Shown here one piece after another: positions 11,301 through 22,511 of a DNA stretch of 64,000 nt. The DNA lies in assembly GCF_031877795.1 (NCBI RefSeq), contig NC_133934.1:107324610-107388609 (forward strand), written 5' to 3'. Within the stretch, counting starts at the first letter, position 1, and every line of letters starts with the position of its first letter. The notes below the pieces were generated by a model. That model ran no database searches. It had not been told where the DNA came from and saw only the letters and a program-made list of their open reading frames with translations. Source of the stretch: Strix aluco. Lineage: Eukaryota; Chordata; Aves; Strigiformes; Strigidae. The translations under genes were made by a program, and so were the position numbers.

Positions 11301-14300
11301 ACTTAATTACCTTTGCATTTTTCCAGTTTGAAATGCATGGAGGAATCTTCCACTCTTGCTGCTCTTTCACAGTCATCTGATTTAAAAGAAGTAAAGTCAT
11401 CTTTAGATTTATAGCAAAAGGAAATACTGTTTTCTTTCTCAAAGGCAGCTATGAAACTATGGAAATAGAGTACAAAGTTCAGGACACCGCTACAAAAAAA
11501 CCTAACTCTTCTTCACAGCAATAAGATGTTCATTTCTGCACCATACCTTTGCCAACACTGAATAAAGTCACAACAGCTTTTCAGCCGTCGTCTTAAACTT
11601 TCATCACACAGGCTGAAACTCACAGCCAGCTTGTTAATCTTTGCACATCTAATGGCAGTTTGAGTTGTAGGAAACTGATAAACCACCACTACACTCATCT
11701 CTCAAAATCTAGAGAGATCTATTAAGCTAATCCTTAATAACACAAGTTAGTGTTATTAAGGATTAGTTTAATAGCATTGTCTGAAAGCAGCATCAGTGTA
11801 CCAAGGCGAAAGCCTCAGTCAACTCATCCATGCCATGAACAAATCCAGCAATGCGGCCCTGCATAAAGTATGAGAAATCTACTCAACCTCTGACAAGGTA
11901 CATAGGAAGAGAGCTACTTTCAGAACTGCACTGGGCACCAAGTTTATCACTTAACATCACATCAAAAAAACAGTAAGGAAAAGGTGCACAGAAATGAACT
12001 AGATCGAAGTAGAATTTGTGAACCCATCTATCTAGAATTCAAAACTGAGAACAGCTATGGCATTTCATACCTTTCTACTAGGAGAGTGCATTACAGGTGC
12101 TGGAGGAGAAGGTGGTCCACGTGGAATCTTCTTGTTAATTCTGAACAATTAAGAAAACAATGATAATCAGCATGTTGTAGGGAAATACACTTCAGAATCT
12201 TCTATTTGCCATGAAGAAGTTTTGAATAGTTACTTGAATCTTGGAGGCTCCATAGGATCCTTCTGCATTTCCACCATCCGAATAACTCTCTGTTTTGCTC
12301 CAGAGTTGAAGGCAACACCTTGCTGAGATGGTGTGTACCTGAATAAAAACAATCAAAGCGCTCAGTACTCTGCACACAGCTAGATATTCCTTGCCCGCCT
12401 CCATTTTTACTCAGTTCACTGCTCTAGCTGCATTTTGATTTTATCCACACCAGTTTAAGACTTCTCCAACTGTGAACACCAGGAGCAGGTAACTGCACAG
12501 AGGATACTGGACTGAATGCAGGGAATCAATTACACCACACAAAATGCATCTTCCCAGGGCTATATTCTCCTGTTTCAACCTAGATTCTAAGTAGAAGAAA
12601 CAAACTAACAGAGTACACAGAGCATATCACAACACTCTTTACCTATGTCTGTGAATCCCTGGTGCCTATTTACTGGTTATTAAGAACCTCTTCACATACT
12701 TTTTTTCAGAATTCACCTCAGGCCAAGTCTAACACTGCCATGGAATTTTTCTGTGTTTGCAGCAGAAAGTCTTCATAAATGAGAATCAGCCTCCTAGTAA
12801 TTCCCATTCTTTTGAATAGCTCATTTTATATGAGGGAGGAACTCTGTTACATGCCTTGTCTTGAAACTCTCAGGAAAGACTCTGTTTTCAGGACAGCATC
12901 ATTAATAATGCTCCCTGATAGATCTATATTTAGTTGCTAAAACAATAACCCCTCCACAAAGTGCCACAACTCATGACATGTTAAGACATACTTCAACACA
13001 CTTCAAACTAGGTTGTTATTATTAGTGGGTTAATTCAAAATACATAAGCCAGTTTCATACTACTTCTGGAAGAACAGAATTTAAGAGGAATTTGTTCTCA
13101 GAAATTCAAGGAATGTCCCCATTTTAACTGATTTTTATACATAACACCACCTTACACACACACCAGCACTACGTACCGAATGTACTGTGCAGGAGCTAGC
13201 TTGTCAGCTGCTCGAACTGGCATGGCTGCTGCAACTTTTTGGGAGACCGATTTCTCTAAGGCTGCTCTTGTCTTCTCTGTTATCTGAAGACAAAAATACC
13301 ACAGCATGCATCTCATCACATGTGCAAGACGTACAACATACTACTGATAACTAGGCACATCAGTGCATATAATACCTCTCTAATTGCCTCCTCGTCTGGT
13401 CTTTGCAGTTCAGGATCATCCACATTCATGACCTCTTTTGGCACAAGATCTGTGTATTTGCTGTAAATAACCTGGAAGACAGTATATCTTATTATTAGTG
13501 CTGGCAAACAGAAATAAATGTATATATATCAAAGGAAATGTTTCAGGCCTAGATTATACTTTAGGTACTAATTAAAACTTGCATATAACTCTAAGTACAT
13601 TACAGTTACACATTCTTCAATGACTCCCATAGAAGAATATACTCTGGGCACCGTTCTACAGATTGAATAATCAAAGAAAATAATTTGGTTAAATATAATT
13701 ATGAAAATCACTCTCAGAGCTGGGATTAGAACACCAGTTTCCTGCTTCCCTTTCCTACTCTTCTCCTTTTTCAGGGTCCCCAAGACAGACAAAAATATCC
13801 ACATTTGTACTTCTGTTTTCAAGTATTACTGAAGAATTTGATACAAGACTTTTTCAGCATCTAGATTTTTAAAATTTCATTATGTTTGCTATTTTCTTGA
13901 AAAAATAAATGCTTGAGAAATCTATTCTTGACACTTTCCCTTATATAGGTACTTCAATCTTCATACAACATGCAGCTAGCTGTCAGTAGCTTTAAGCCCC
14001 AATTGTAAATACAGGGAAAGAACAGTCAGTGGCTACAGGGAGAAATGTACTGTATTGTATTAATGCTTCACACTTGTCCAACAAAATAACATCAGAAAGT
14101 CTTAGTCCAAAGGGCTAAAAGTCATTACAACTATTATTTCAAGTTCATTATAAAGTGGATGTCCAACTATAAAACTGACCTTTAGCCTCAGCATTAATTT
14201 GTCACACAAGAGCCATTTACTGCTTCTCAGCCTTCACTCCTAAAATTTTAATCCTTTGAATTAGTATCTATAATAACCTAGCTTCTCAGATGCTGAATGA

Positions 14301-17300
14301 AGGACATCTGAAGAGCAGTGTTCCTCTAAGGTAATTAACTCTAAGTCCAAGTGTCTTGCTGCATGAAGAACAAAGTACCCTGAAAGAGCTCAGAGTATCC
14401 CAGAAGACAAAAAAGAAAATAAAAGTCGAAGAGGTGCTCTAAAAACTACAGTACACTTGAGGTACAAATGAGCTATGTGAACTATTTAAACCCTAAAGTA
14501 TTGCATGCAAATGGCAAGCTGCATTAAAGTCCATAATATAGATTTAATTAGCCTGAAAATACAAAAATTTGTCTCCATCAAAAACTTGATACACATGCTC
14601 TAATTGGAGCCCTTTTTTTGAGGTGATGTAGACAGGCACATAAAGATGTTGCACTGTGTTATTTTTCGAGATGTGTACCTTATTTTAACAGTAATATTGA
14701 GACATTTTATTAATCTAAGAGGAGACTTGGACTGTTTGAATCTGTAGTATGTCCATCCACTAAAATTTTTCATCTACAAAATTTAAAAGGAAGCATCAAC
14801 ATGTTTCAGATACTTAATTTTGATTGCTACTGAAAAGCAGAATCTCCTTCTAGACAGAAACTAAACGTTCAATTTTTAGTACAGCTACATGATTCCTTCT
14901 CTGGCTTTAACAGGCAGCAATTAGAAATCTGCATGCCACTGCCATCACGAAAAGAACAATCTTACCTAACTAGTTGTGTAAGATACTGTAGCTCATGGTA
15001 GGATTTAGACATCAATCACAGAGTTTCACAAGACACCTGACAGACACCAAGTGCCTTGACAGAAATTTCTTAATTTGTAACAGGTAAATCCCCCCTCAAC
15101 ATATTTCTATATATCCAGAGCAGCCCTGTGCAGTGCTCATCAATCCTATGTGTAAATGAAGCTACCATCAAGCATTGTGGAATGAACTCCTTCCTTGTCA
15201 AACAATGGTTTCTCCATATGAAGCATATAACATTTTAGAAGTCATTAAAATTACCTGGTTGTAAGCCTGGCACACACACCAGAGAAAAAAAAAATGGTGA
15301 TAAGCTCTCAAACCAAGCTCTACCACAAAGGCAAATACACTATGAGGAAAGAACACTTTTGATTATTTCCGTTACATTCGTGTTCTCTTGACCTGTTCCA
15401 TTGCTGTGACAGGAGTTCCGTCAATCACAGAACTACTCTCCTTGTAAATGTTTCAATTGAATTCACAAACTTGAGAAAAAACTGTAGGGTAAGATTTGTC
15501 GTTCTTTTTTTTCCTCCTTTATCACCTAAGCCACAGCCTTGGGCCACCAAGAAGAAATCCAATGCCTGCACATAAAAATCATCCTTGACAGGAAAAAGTA
15601 ATGGACCTAATTGTTCCATTCCTTCATTTCACCCTCTCTTCCATCTTAATAAAAACACAGTAAGCAAATATATGTCCTTATTTTCCTAACAAAGGGACAG
15701 AGCATCAGTCTCACCAAAATTTATCAATTACTGAGGCATTATTTTAGCCTGGCTTTTAGCAATGTGAGTAGAGAAAATACTGGAAGAATCTATAGCAGCA
15801 CAAGAGCTAAATACACAGCTAATGCTGGAAATCCTTCATCTAGACAACCAGACGGAACTCCATCCTCAGACCAATAAGGTCATGCATCCAGGTTTGTCAA
15901 CATTATCCAGCGTTTCATGTCTAGCAGACTTTCTGCCAGCCCCAGACAGGAGGCTTATCAGACTCTCTCATTTATGTCAGCATTTTTCAAAGAAAATTCT
16001 CTGAAGCAACTATTTTTTAAATATGTAAGGGAACAGATGCAAGAGAGATGAACCACTGCAACAGTAGAAACTGCTGACAAGCCATCTAGACACAGGGTCT
16101 GGGTGATGGAACTGCGGCCTCTACAAGAAGTCAGAATACTAAATTCAACTTCAAAAAAAATCCATAAACTGTAGCAAAAACAAAATTTGCTTCTTAACTC
16201 TGACCAAACAAGTAGCTTACAGAATAGGATCAGAAACTCCCTCTCATTTTTGGCAGGCTGCAAAGTATCTGTTTCTCTTAGCAATAAGTATTAAGATTGA
16301 AGAAATATTTGAATTACAACTGCAGCTCTCAGGATAATTAAACTTCTGTATGTAATCCTACTAACACTGTACTATCAGAAGTTCTCTCTTACAAAAAATA
16401 TTCCACATTATTCAACTCAACACAGATCACTGAAGAACTATTCCCTGTGACAACTCTGCCGATACTTTCTCCCTCCTGCAAAACAGATCAAGCAATAGTA
16501 GTTCTGTTACTTCCAGTGAAATTGTTTCAAATATCTAATTTTCCCCCACTTTTACTCCCCCTCAAATCACAATACTTAATCTTTAGTCTCAGCATTTACA
16601 TCCAGCTGCATGCAATCAGAATCAAGCTGACCCAGAAGGCAGAGCTTAGGGTTAGGAAACCCTAATTCTAGTTCTACAGAGCCCAGTTTTAGAAAAGCCA
16701 CGCATCTCTTTCATCCTGGCAAGTATGGTTACAAAATGAGAATATTACTGCTTCACGAATCAAATATGACAAATGTTAACAGCTTTAATTTAACTTTACC
16801 TGTTCTAAGTATTTCCCTAACTCCTTATTTTCCAAATAAGGTACAGTGAAAGATTAGTCATTTCTGCCTAAAGCCTACTATTGTTTCTAGTTCTTTTTCA
16901 AATATACTTAGATCCCAACCTGAATAGTTCTATTATATGCAAGTTAAATCCTACAGGTAGGTAAAGATGTATTTGACAAGTTGTAAAAATGAGGTTTTAA
17001 CGACACAATTTTTTTTTCTTCTTATTTGCCCTACAGCTTCCCTGAAATCAGTATGATTATTGCTTCTTGTCTACTTATCTACTCCAACTTGTTTTTTATG
17101 CTTTGGGATAAGTCAAATTTCTATTTAGAATCAAGTACTTAGTATCAAGTATCAAATATTTGCTCACAAAATTCTTGAAGTGTAATTAGTATTTTAGCAC
17201 CTTCCTCTTGACAAATAATTCAAGACACTACATGAAGTCTGACAGAACCCCAGTGAAAGTCCCCTCAATAAAAATATTGCCACTGCTGCTGTTACTGTTA

Positions 17301-20300
17301 ACTACTTTCTACTACATAACAGCATGGAATCTGATTTGCACTTGTTTTTTTCAAAGGTACTGCAGTAATTTATGATGCACAGTATGAGGACACTTTTGAC
17401 ACTCAGAGTATTAGTTAAATGTAAAATCCTATTGGCATTACCTTTCTGCAGCTTTGGCAACTGTAGGATCAATTTAAAGCAACAAAAATTTATCTGTTGA
17501 AAAAGAAGGACTTCCCTTGAGACTGTCAGAATGTTCACCCTATTTTTTTGTTTGAGAGGTAAAGTTCACCTTCTGTTTTTCTGTTTAGATAAGTTTTCCC
17601 CCTTTCTCATTTGCAGTAAGACATGGAGCATATTACATACCCATAAGCTTTTCAAGGCATCCTTAATTAAAGCAGGAGAAGTAAAATTATTTTGAAAACA
17701 ACTATTTGTATCTATTAGCTAAAACACCCTTGGCAGTTAACACTCTTTTAAGATATTCTTTGGGTTACCCTATTTTTTACAGGAGATGCTTGCTATAAGC
17801 AGCAAGCTGGTCATACACTTGGTCATGCCTCAGCAGTTTTCAGCCCCCAACACCTGCTTAAAGAAAGTTTTAATGTAGTTCATTTTGTTACATTTGAGGA
17901 GGCAAACATAAATACTCCTCAAATTGGACTTAGGAGACCCAAGTACCTGGTCTCCTCAATACTAGTTAGGACTTCCAAGACAAAGTGTCATCTCTTTGTT
18001 TTTAAAAAGGCTGCTGTATACACAAGGTTGAAGTTGGTTCCCATTTAACTCGATGACAACCTTGCCATCATTGAACTTCACAGAAAAAATTCTGGTTAAT
18101 AACCACCGGCAATACTTTCTGTTGCAATTAAAAGGGGGGGGGGGGGGGCAGGGGGGGAAGTGCCCAACCACATTGAAAACAGCCAAAAGCATCAAATGTT
18201 AAATTAGTAAGACAAAGTTATAGTATTCTGAAAGCTGAACTGTGTTACCTGGTTGGTTTTGGGGTGTTTTTTTGTGGCTTTTTCTTCTCTTAAAAAAGGC
18301 TGCCTGTGATCAGGCCTGTTTTCAGTTTCTTGCCTTCACTGGCAAGCTCTCTAATGAAAGCTGCTAACCTATCAAGGAAGTTTTGTGTAGAGACTCTCAC
18401 CATTTTTGCCTTAACTTTTAATTACGTAACAGAGAAAATCAAACAGTGATCCCAGTCAAAATGCTCATGTCTGTCTGACATTATTGCAGTTCTTAAAATT
18501 TAAGAAAACAGGACACAATCCTGGCTAATGCCAGACCAATGAGTTTAAGTATATGCAATGTGTACATACAACTTTTCCAGGTATACATGCCAATCTACAT
18601 AGCTGAAGAAATATTACCTTGTCCTTTGATTGTCCTTGTCGAGCAATTGCATCGTATTTTATCTTTCCTTCCGCATCCACCTGAACAGCCAAAGCATTGG
18701 ACATTTTCTTCTTTCGGCCCATATCCAATGGATACTGGGCAACATGAATTTCTGGGAAAGCACCCCCATCTCCAAAATCCTATACAAAACAGTAAAGTAG
18801 TGAATGACTGAAAGACAAAAACAAGGTATAACATTTGCATGGGTGGGAAACAGAGTGAAAGAGTGGATTGATTTTAACAGAACAAAACATTGCCAGAATG
18901 CTCAATTAACTTTATTATTTTTGCTGTAAGAGAGCAATGGACTATAGAACATACACTTACTAAAAGAAAAGACACCGAATTGCATAGACAGCTTGCAGTA
19001 ATTATTTCCTGCACAGATGCTTTATTAAATGCTGAACTTACATAAAAATGTTCTCCTTTAGAAAACCACTGGAACTATTGTTTGAAGACACCTGCTCTAG
19101 CACTAATGGATCACCATAGTACAGTGTTGGACCCATCTTTATAAAAATGGGACTCAAACATAAATGAGGACAAAGCTGCTACTAGCTCATGAAATTATGG
19201 TATTTAGGAACAATGCAGGATCATACATGTAATACTGTATCAAAACCTTAAAAGCATGCCTTGTCGCAAGAGCACTGGCTTGTGACTCATCAGAGCACAT
19301 CTCAGATGTTATTGTCAAGTACCACTTCAAAATCTGCAATGTTTTGTGGTTCACAGTGAGAAACTGTACTAAAAGTTTTGTAATCAGAGCTATGTATCTG
19401 TATTTTCCCTTCTACTTTTTAACATTTCCAGTTGAAATTATGTTAAACTGGCAAAGATTACAGCTAAATACACACAACACTGTCTATAACCCTTTTGCCA
19501 GTAACATACTCAAACAATGAATATCTGACAAATTTTTAAGTTGCTTCTAACTCTAACAATTTTCTGCCCCAACAGCTGCTATCTTCTGTTACGCTAAGAA
19601 CAGAATACACTTGAGTGTTCTCTTCTCTGATATACACGTGTTCAATTACTCCAGCTGTAATCTAGAACGTGTATTTAACAAATAATGACAGAGGAACAAT
19701 ACAGATGTCTTTCTCAGAGGATCCTTGCATTCACAAACTGTAAACTGAAAGGACCATAGACCTATTTCCGTATTACAACACAACAATCTCCGAAGGGAAA
19801 AGTCATTATAACATCCTGTTTACCACCAAATGTTTCAAGCAATCTGGTGAAGTAGAACAACTTCCCCCAACCCAAGAATATATCGAGCTGTCTGGATGGA
19901 AATGCTGCACATGGCAAGGTTTTGCACAATTCTGTGCTACACTCAAAGATGTTCAAAGCTTCTTTCTACTCCAGAAAAGATACTTTTTTTTTCCCCCCAT
20001 TAGCAGACACATTACTGCAATGCAAATTAAATATCTACCTCTAGCACCCGTGGTATCCATCCTTTCCGGTAACCATATGGGGGAGGTTCCCTTCGTGATG
20101 AAACTAGAGCAGTCTGCCTAGATCTTTGAGCTCTGGCTCTTTCTTCTAGTTCTAGCTGGTCTTGAGACAGCTGGGTTGGAGCTGGTAAAAAACTGCACAT
20201 CCATAGACAGCCACCAAAAAGAAAGACATAAAAAGTTAATACAGGTAATTTCACTCAATGATGCTCAACTATGGTTGTGTCTACTACTAAATCATTACTT

Positions 20301-21269
20301 TCTCTATGTCACTCTATACAGATTAAGAAACAATTTATGAAACAAGTATTGCACTCATAAACCTGAGGGAAGTAACTTCTGAGATTATAGGGGCAAAAGC
20401 AATGGGCGCTTTCTCAGCATTCTGGAAAATTCCGATAAAAAATGACGTTAAATTCATCCACATTCACATCATGTTTGAACAGGAATGTGACCATGCCCAT
20501 TCTGTAACAGTAATGTCATGGACCACTGTGTGTTCTTTCCACAACTATGGAGCAGAAAAAGAAAATATGTCCCTAGTCCCAAGGACCACCCCCCCTCCCC
20601 TTCTCTCAAGACAAACGTTCACGAAGAGATCCGTCAACAACCTCCCCCCTTAACGTAAGCTACCTCTCGGCCAAAGCCAAGAAGTCGAACCCCAGTTTCT
20701 TGACTTCCCATTTTTTCAGCTCCTCTAGACTACGGAGGCTTTTTACACGTTTATTAAGGAAGTGTCCACCTCCGAGAAAGTTGGCATTCCAGAGCAGCCA
20801 CTGAAGCTGCGCTCCTGAGCCTTGCGAGAAGGCAGTAGCTTGTAACAAAGACTTCTCGTCCTCAATCGCGGTAAAGACATCTCGGCAAAACCTCCACGGA
20901 TCCGATCACCTCCAGCCGAGGCGGAGGAGCTCCTTCTTCCCGTAGAAAACACACGAAGAAGGCAGAGCCCTGAGCCAACAGCAGCGCCAAACACCCCGTC
21001 CCGCCAGTGCAGGACAAAGCAGGGCAGGGCAGCTCCCCCAGGCCCGATGCGCCCTCACCGCCCTCCCTCCAGCCGCGGCCCGGCCTCCTCACCGGCCGCC
21101 GGGGCCACTGCCCAGGAGAGGCCGCGGCGCTGCAGCGCGCTCCCCGAGCGCGGCCTCTCTCGCCAGCCAGAGCCTCACACAGCGGCCGGGAAGCCGCAGG
21201 CAGGCCGGAAACAACAATCACCCGAACCGAGACAGACGGGACCAGTCAAACCCACCTAGTAAGCGCCAT
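5342..21269 (-). CDS. SNW1: SNW1 (SKIP), spliceosome component and transcriptional coregulator
   Basis: Complete gene, 14 coding exons joining in frame to 538 codons plus TGA (human 536). Exons in transcription order: 21269-21256, 20192-20039, 18779-18618, 13471-13376, 13283-13177, 12338-12234, 12140-12071, 11376-11311, 10039-9923, 9595-9454, 7834-7738, 6921-6804, 5787-5624, 5546-5342. SNW1 is a nuclear scaffold of the activated spliceosome and a coregulator for nuclear receptors and Notch. The signature SNWKN is at residues 252-256, in the core SNW domain with GYTIPLDKRLAADGRG after it. The proline segment SPPAPVMHSPS (224-234) keeps the residues known as phosphorylation sites in mammals. 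A charged, helical Glu/Lys/Arg region covers about 298-400. The C-terminus ends in a basic KKRRKD. All junctions are GT-AG; the donor after exon 9 (GTCAGG) is weak. The two extra residues versus human fall in the Arg/Gly-rich part of the last exon. The start agrees with the family MALTSFLPAP beginning. Confidence 0.97.
8222..8945 (-). mobile_element. CR1 retrotransposon fragment, 5'-truncated
   Basis: Reads as the 3' part of an avian CR1 LINE in minus orientation. The plus strand starts with the 3'-end motif AGAATCACTCAGGTTGGAA, then the characteristic complement of ORF2 and its downstream region, such as ATTCCAGATGCAGTGTAAGAGG and GACTCCCAGGTCCTTTTCAAC. It has many indels and stops and is a dead copy. 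It lies in SNW1 intron 10, in the same orientation as SNW1. The high-coordinate edge is approximate, as similarity fades after about 8930. Confidence 0.88.
11719..11774. repeat. near-perfect inverted repeat (25-bp arms, 6-bp loop)
   Basis: Arms 11719-11743 and 11750-11774 are complementary over 25 bp with one exception, flanking the loop AAGTTA. The exception is G at 11726 opposite T at 11767: a G-U wobble in plus-strand RNA and an A-C mismatch in SNW1-sense RNA. It is AT-rich and lies in SNW1 intron 7, between exons at 12071 and 11376. It could be a tiny palindromic element remnant, a hairpin RNA or chance slippage. No target-site duplication is evident. Confidence 0.85.
13472..18617 (-). 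other. SNW1: SNW1 intron 3 (5.1 kb)
   Basis: The largest SNW1 intron, between exon 3 (ends 18618) and exon 4 (starts 13471). It is AT-rich. I see no nested gene, tRNA or snoRNA. The only notable feature is the G homopolymer at its upstream end. Confidence 0.8.
18134..18157. repeat. poly-G tract (15 G, CA, 7 G)
   Basis: A run of 15 G, then CA, then 7 G on the plus strand; C-rich in SNW1-sense RNA. It can form a G-quadruplex on the plus strand. Its length is likely to be polymorphic and prone to sequencing error. Confidence 0.9.
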
Positions 21270-21331
21270 CTTGCCTCCTACCGTCGTCTTCTCGGGAGCC
21301 AGGCCGCGGGGGAAGGGGCGGTGACAGAAAC

Positions 21332-21342
21332 TGCGCATGCGC
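21332..21342. promoter_or_regulatory. NRF1 consensus palindrome
   Basis: TGCGCATGCGC, a perfect NRF1 site, 63 bp upstream of the SNW1 ATG. A GC box (CCCCGCCCCGC, 21342-21352) abuts it. Confidence 0.75.
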
Positions 21343-21358
21343 CCCGCCCCGCGTCCCT

Positions 21359-21370
21359 GGGAATTGTAGT
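21359..21370 (-). promoter_or_regulatory. ZNF143-type ACTACAATTCCC element
   Basis: The minus strand reads ACTACAATTCCC, matching the widely conserved promoter motif ACTAYRNNNCCCR associated with ZNF143. It is six bases from the CRE. Confidence 0.65.
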
Positions 21371-21375
21371 CTGGG

Positions 21376-21383
21376 TGACGTCA
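21376..21383. promoter_or_regulatory. full CRE palindrome
   Basis: TGACGTCA, the full CREB/ATF palindrome, 107 bp upstream of the SNW1 ATG in the same CpG island. Confidence 0.75.
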
Positions 21384-21415
21384 CGCCCGGCGCGCCCGTG
21401 CGCACGCGACCAGGC

Positions 21416-21433
21416 CGCAAGGCATCTTGGGGG
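21416..21433 (-). promoter_or_regulatory. ZNF143/THAP11 SBS-like site
   Basis: In SNW1 sense it reads CCCCCAAGATGCCTTGCG, close to the SBS consensus (CCCAnnATGCnnYGCG). This makes a second ZNF143-type element in the same promoter, about 150 bp upstream of the ATG. Confidence 0.5.
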
Positions 21434-22364
21434 ATGTCGTTTTTCCTCCGTCTTTCCGAGGGATGCCGCGGCCTTTAGGGCATTTGCCTTCCCAGGGCCG
21501 ACTCAGGGCGCACGGGGTTGTGGAGGACAGCTCCGGCCGTGCGGGACGGCCTCAAGGTCACTGCGAGGTGTGGGTGGCAGCAGGCCGCAGCCTCCCTCGG
21601 GCCTGGCAGCCGGCCGGGCTACGTGGTGCCCGCGGGCCCCCACCTGCCCCGTCTGAGGATCACAGTCTAACGAACCCCTCCCAAGCAACAGGCACGGTGT
21701 CTGCCGTAGTGCGTGTCTGTCCCGTTTGGATACTTCACCAAGGCGTTGCTGGCTTCAGCAAACTTGGCCAGAGGAGATGGACCCAATGGAAATGGTGCAA
21801 TCCCAGCGGGGCTGTACCAGAAAAGCAAGAGCAATACAGATTAGTTAGGCACAATTGGAAGAAAAAGGCAGGGAGCTCAGTCCAGTATCTCTTTTTTTTC
21901 CCTTTTTTTAGCCAGATATCCTGACTATTCAGGTAGTTTCCAACAAGTTCAGTAATGTTATGGTTCATCTAGCTGAAGGTGTCCAAGTAAAAAGCAGAAA
22001 ATACAGAACAAATGGTTTGGAATAAAATTTCTTATTCTGGTATCTGCTACTTAGATATCATTGAATTGGAACATGAGAGAGAAGGGAAGAAGAGCGATTA
22101 AAAGTGTTGTAAAAATATATTGATTTAAAATAAAAACTTGTGTATTAAATGCCAGGAGTTGTACTGCCTATGTTTAATGGGCATCCATATGTTACATAGA
22201 AATTTTTTTTAAGCCAAGAGAAGCACTCTTTAGAGTATAGTTAAAATGTGGAATAGGGAAAAATACTTCTCAGGGAGTTGTAGTAGAGGGGAACTAGGTG
22301 GAGCTTTACATGGGCAAGTTGCTATTTGTATTGAAGTGGCAGTATATAGTAGTATATAAAAACA

Positions 22365-22511
22365 AATTTAGTTATTAATTAAGTAATTATTAATTATTAA
22401 TTAATTAATGATTTTTATAATTATATATTTATTTATAACTATTATTCATCATTTAATATTTATAGATAATAATTAATAATTATTAATTATTAATTAATAA
22501 TTTAGTTATTA
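22365..22511. repeat. AT-rich palindromic low-complexity block
   Basis: Almost pure A/T made of TTAAT/ATTAA units, with several self-complementary stretches. The 13-base direct repeat AATTTAGTTATTA bounds it at 22365-22377 and 22499-22511. It may be expanded simple sequence or a degenerate terminal-inverted-repeat element. The flanking repeat is itself of similar composition, so a target-site duplication is not proven. Confidence 0.75.

Larger units (their letters stand above)
20985..21660. promoter_or_regulatory. SNW1: SNW1 promoter CpG island
   Basis: CpG-dense region around SNW1 exon 1 and upstream (to higher coordinates). The ATG is embedded in a YY1-type AAGATGGCGC motif (21272-21263). 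Upstream within about 165 bp lie an NRF1 palindrome, a ZNF143-type element, a full CRE, GC boxes and a second ZNF143-like site, listed separately. There is no TATA box. Edges are by eye. Confidence 0.85.

Noticed and set aside
21321-21924. Plus-strand frames of 111 and 165 codons upstream of SNW1, as a possible divergent gene
   Set aside because: CpG-island frames without a splice donor or protein similarity. Promoter-upstream non-coding transcription is possible but not visible in sequence.
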